DNA of 5,566 nt from Patescibacteria group bacterium (GTDB lineage: Bacteria > Patescibacteriota > UBA1384 > XYA2-FULL-43-10 > 1-14-0-10-43-13). The notes under the pieces were generated by a model. That model was given only the letters and a program-made list of their open reading frames with translations, was not told the DNA's origin and did not search any database. The position numbers and the translations under genes were made by a program. This document shows, one piece after another, positions 4,887 to 5,566 of this stretch (its first letter is position 1; each line of letters opens with the position of its first letter). Location of the stretch: contig JAKJEK010000062.1 of the NCBI GenBank assembly GCA_022705465.1, forward strand, positions 1-5,566, read 5' to 3'.

Positions 4887-5566
4887 TTATCTCACAAAAT
4901 AAAGGATTAAAATTAGTAAAGCCAAACCGATTCGGTAGATAGCAAAGGGGGCGAAACTGTGTTTCTCAAGGTATTTGAGTAGGTATTTTATCGAAAGAAA
5001 ACCGAAAACTGCGCTGGTCGTCACAGCAACCAGAAAGGCGATGTTTAGTGAGTCAGTCGATAGATCTTTGAGCGTCAAAAGAAAAGCGCCAATAACTGCC
5101 GGTGTTGAGAGCAGGAAACTAAAACGCATCGCGCTTTTTCGGTCCAGATTTAGTAGCATACCGGCGGTGGCGGTGACACCGCTGCGGGAAACACCAGGAA
5201 AGAGGGCGACCGCTTGAGCAAAACCGACGAGAAAACCTTTTGAATAGTTAACTGTTTTAATTTCTCCTTTTTGTCGGCTGGCGGCGTCAACGACCCAGAG
5301 GAAAATTGCAAAAATAGCCAGCATTAGGGCAACCAAGAGTGGATTGCGCAGTGCATGTTCGGCTAGGTCTTGGAGAAAATATCCGGCGATTGCTGCTGGT
5401 ATCGAGGAAATTAAAATTATCCAGAGAAGATTTGAAGGATATTTAAAATTATCTTTTCTATTTGGGGTGTCGGTTGGCGACAGAGCTTCGGAGAAGATGA
5501 TCATCCAATCGCGCCAGAAATAGGCCAATATCGCCAGTACCGTCCCCATGTGAAGTGCAACATCAA
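4887..5566 (-). CDS. uppP: Undecaprenyl-diphosphate phosphatase UppP/BacA (5' end beyond window)
   Basis: This integral membrane enzyme dephosphorylates undecaprenyl diphosphate to undecaprenyl phosphate, the lipid carrier for peptidoglycan and other envelope polymers. The reading frame continues through the right edge: before the ATG at 5549 it reads DVALH, the family's usual lead-in to H-x-GT-x-LA, so 5549 is an internal Met and not the start. Roughly 40-45 N-terminal residues, with the Glu-rich motif and SSSGH motif, lie outside the window. The second signature, PGVSRSGVT, is present at residues 118-126 counted from 5549, and its Arg is the expected catalytic/phosphate-binding residue. A conserved S-F-L-L-S-x-P-x-x-x-G-A segment follows (144-155). 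Hydrophobic helices occur at about 41-60, 70-88, 104-117, 142-160, 168-188 and 202-219. The stop is TAA, 7 nt before the TPR-like gene. Confidence in function is high; the missing N-terminal motif cannot be checked here. Confidence 0.95.
   Translation of the reverse strand, partial: DVALHMGTVLAILAYFWRDWMIIFSEALSPTDTPNRKDNFKYPSNLLWIILISSIPAAIAGYFLQDLAEHALRNPLLVALMLAIFAIFLWVVDAASRQKGEIKTVNYSKGFLVGFAQAVALFPGVSRSGVTATAGMLLNLDRKSAMRFSFLLSTPAVIGAFLLTLKDLSTDSLNIAFLVAVTTSAVFGFLSIKYLLKYLEKHSFAPFAIYRIGLALLILILYFVR

Noticed and set aside
1..5566. Alternative genetic code with TGA read as Gly or Trp
   Set aside because: All genes read through without in-frame TGA and end in TAA or TAG; Trp and Gly use standard codons.

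Overview
All supportable genes lie on the minus strand, so the window reads from right to left. The parts are: the 3' portion of uppP (undecaprenyl-diphosphate phosphatase), a single-pass membrane protein with TPR-like helices, a small four-helix-bundle protein of the 23S rRNA intervening-sequence (S23/IVP) family, a large secreted cysteine-containing protein, and a polytopic membrane protein of the TrbL/VirB6 type that runs off the left edge. No RNA gene, CRISPR array or insertion-sequence transposase was seen.

Organism: the combination of a TrbL/VirB6-like protein with a long soluble tail, a large secreted protein of no recognisable family, and a free-standing four-helix-bundle gene set in AT-rich CGAA-type repeats is typical of Candidate Phyla Radiation (Patescibacteria) genomes. 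This is inference from protein flavour and not a marker-gene assignment. Start codons include TTG. The stop codons seen are TAA and TAG, and no internal TGA interrupts the genes, so there is no sign of TGA recoding.

Layout: uppP (5566 to 4887) and the TPR-like gene (4879 to 4160) are separated by 7 nt and look co-transcribed. A perfect 15-bp inverted repeat spans the TPR gene's stop codon. Then comes a compact unit of about 465 bp (3676-4140): the four-helix-bundle gene enclosed by two 29-bp imperfect inverted repeats (24/29 identical), each built from four 7-bp C(G/A)AANNN units. This looks like a mobile or IVS-like cassette and is the most unusual structure here. After it, a 9-bp stem-loop directly abuts a strong Shine-Dalgarno that opens a second gene pair, the secreted protein (3636 to 1852) and the TrbL/VirB6-like protein (1837 to beyond 1), 14 nt apart.

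How they fit: the left pair looks like the front of a type IV secretion-like envelope locus, with an exported, probably disulfide-bonded partner next to the inner-membrane channel-like subunit. The right pair is cell-envelope housekeeping (lipid carrier recycling) plus a membrane-anchored scaffold. The cassette sits at the boundary between the two modules.
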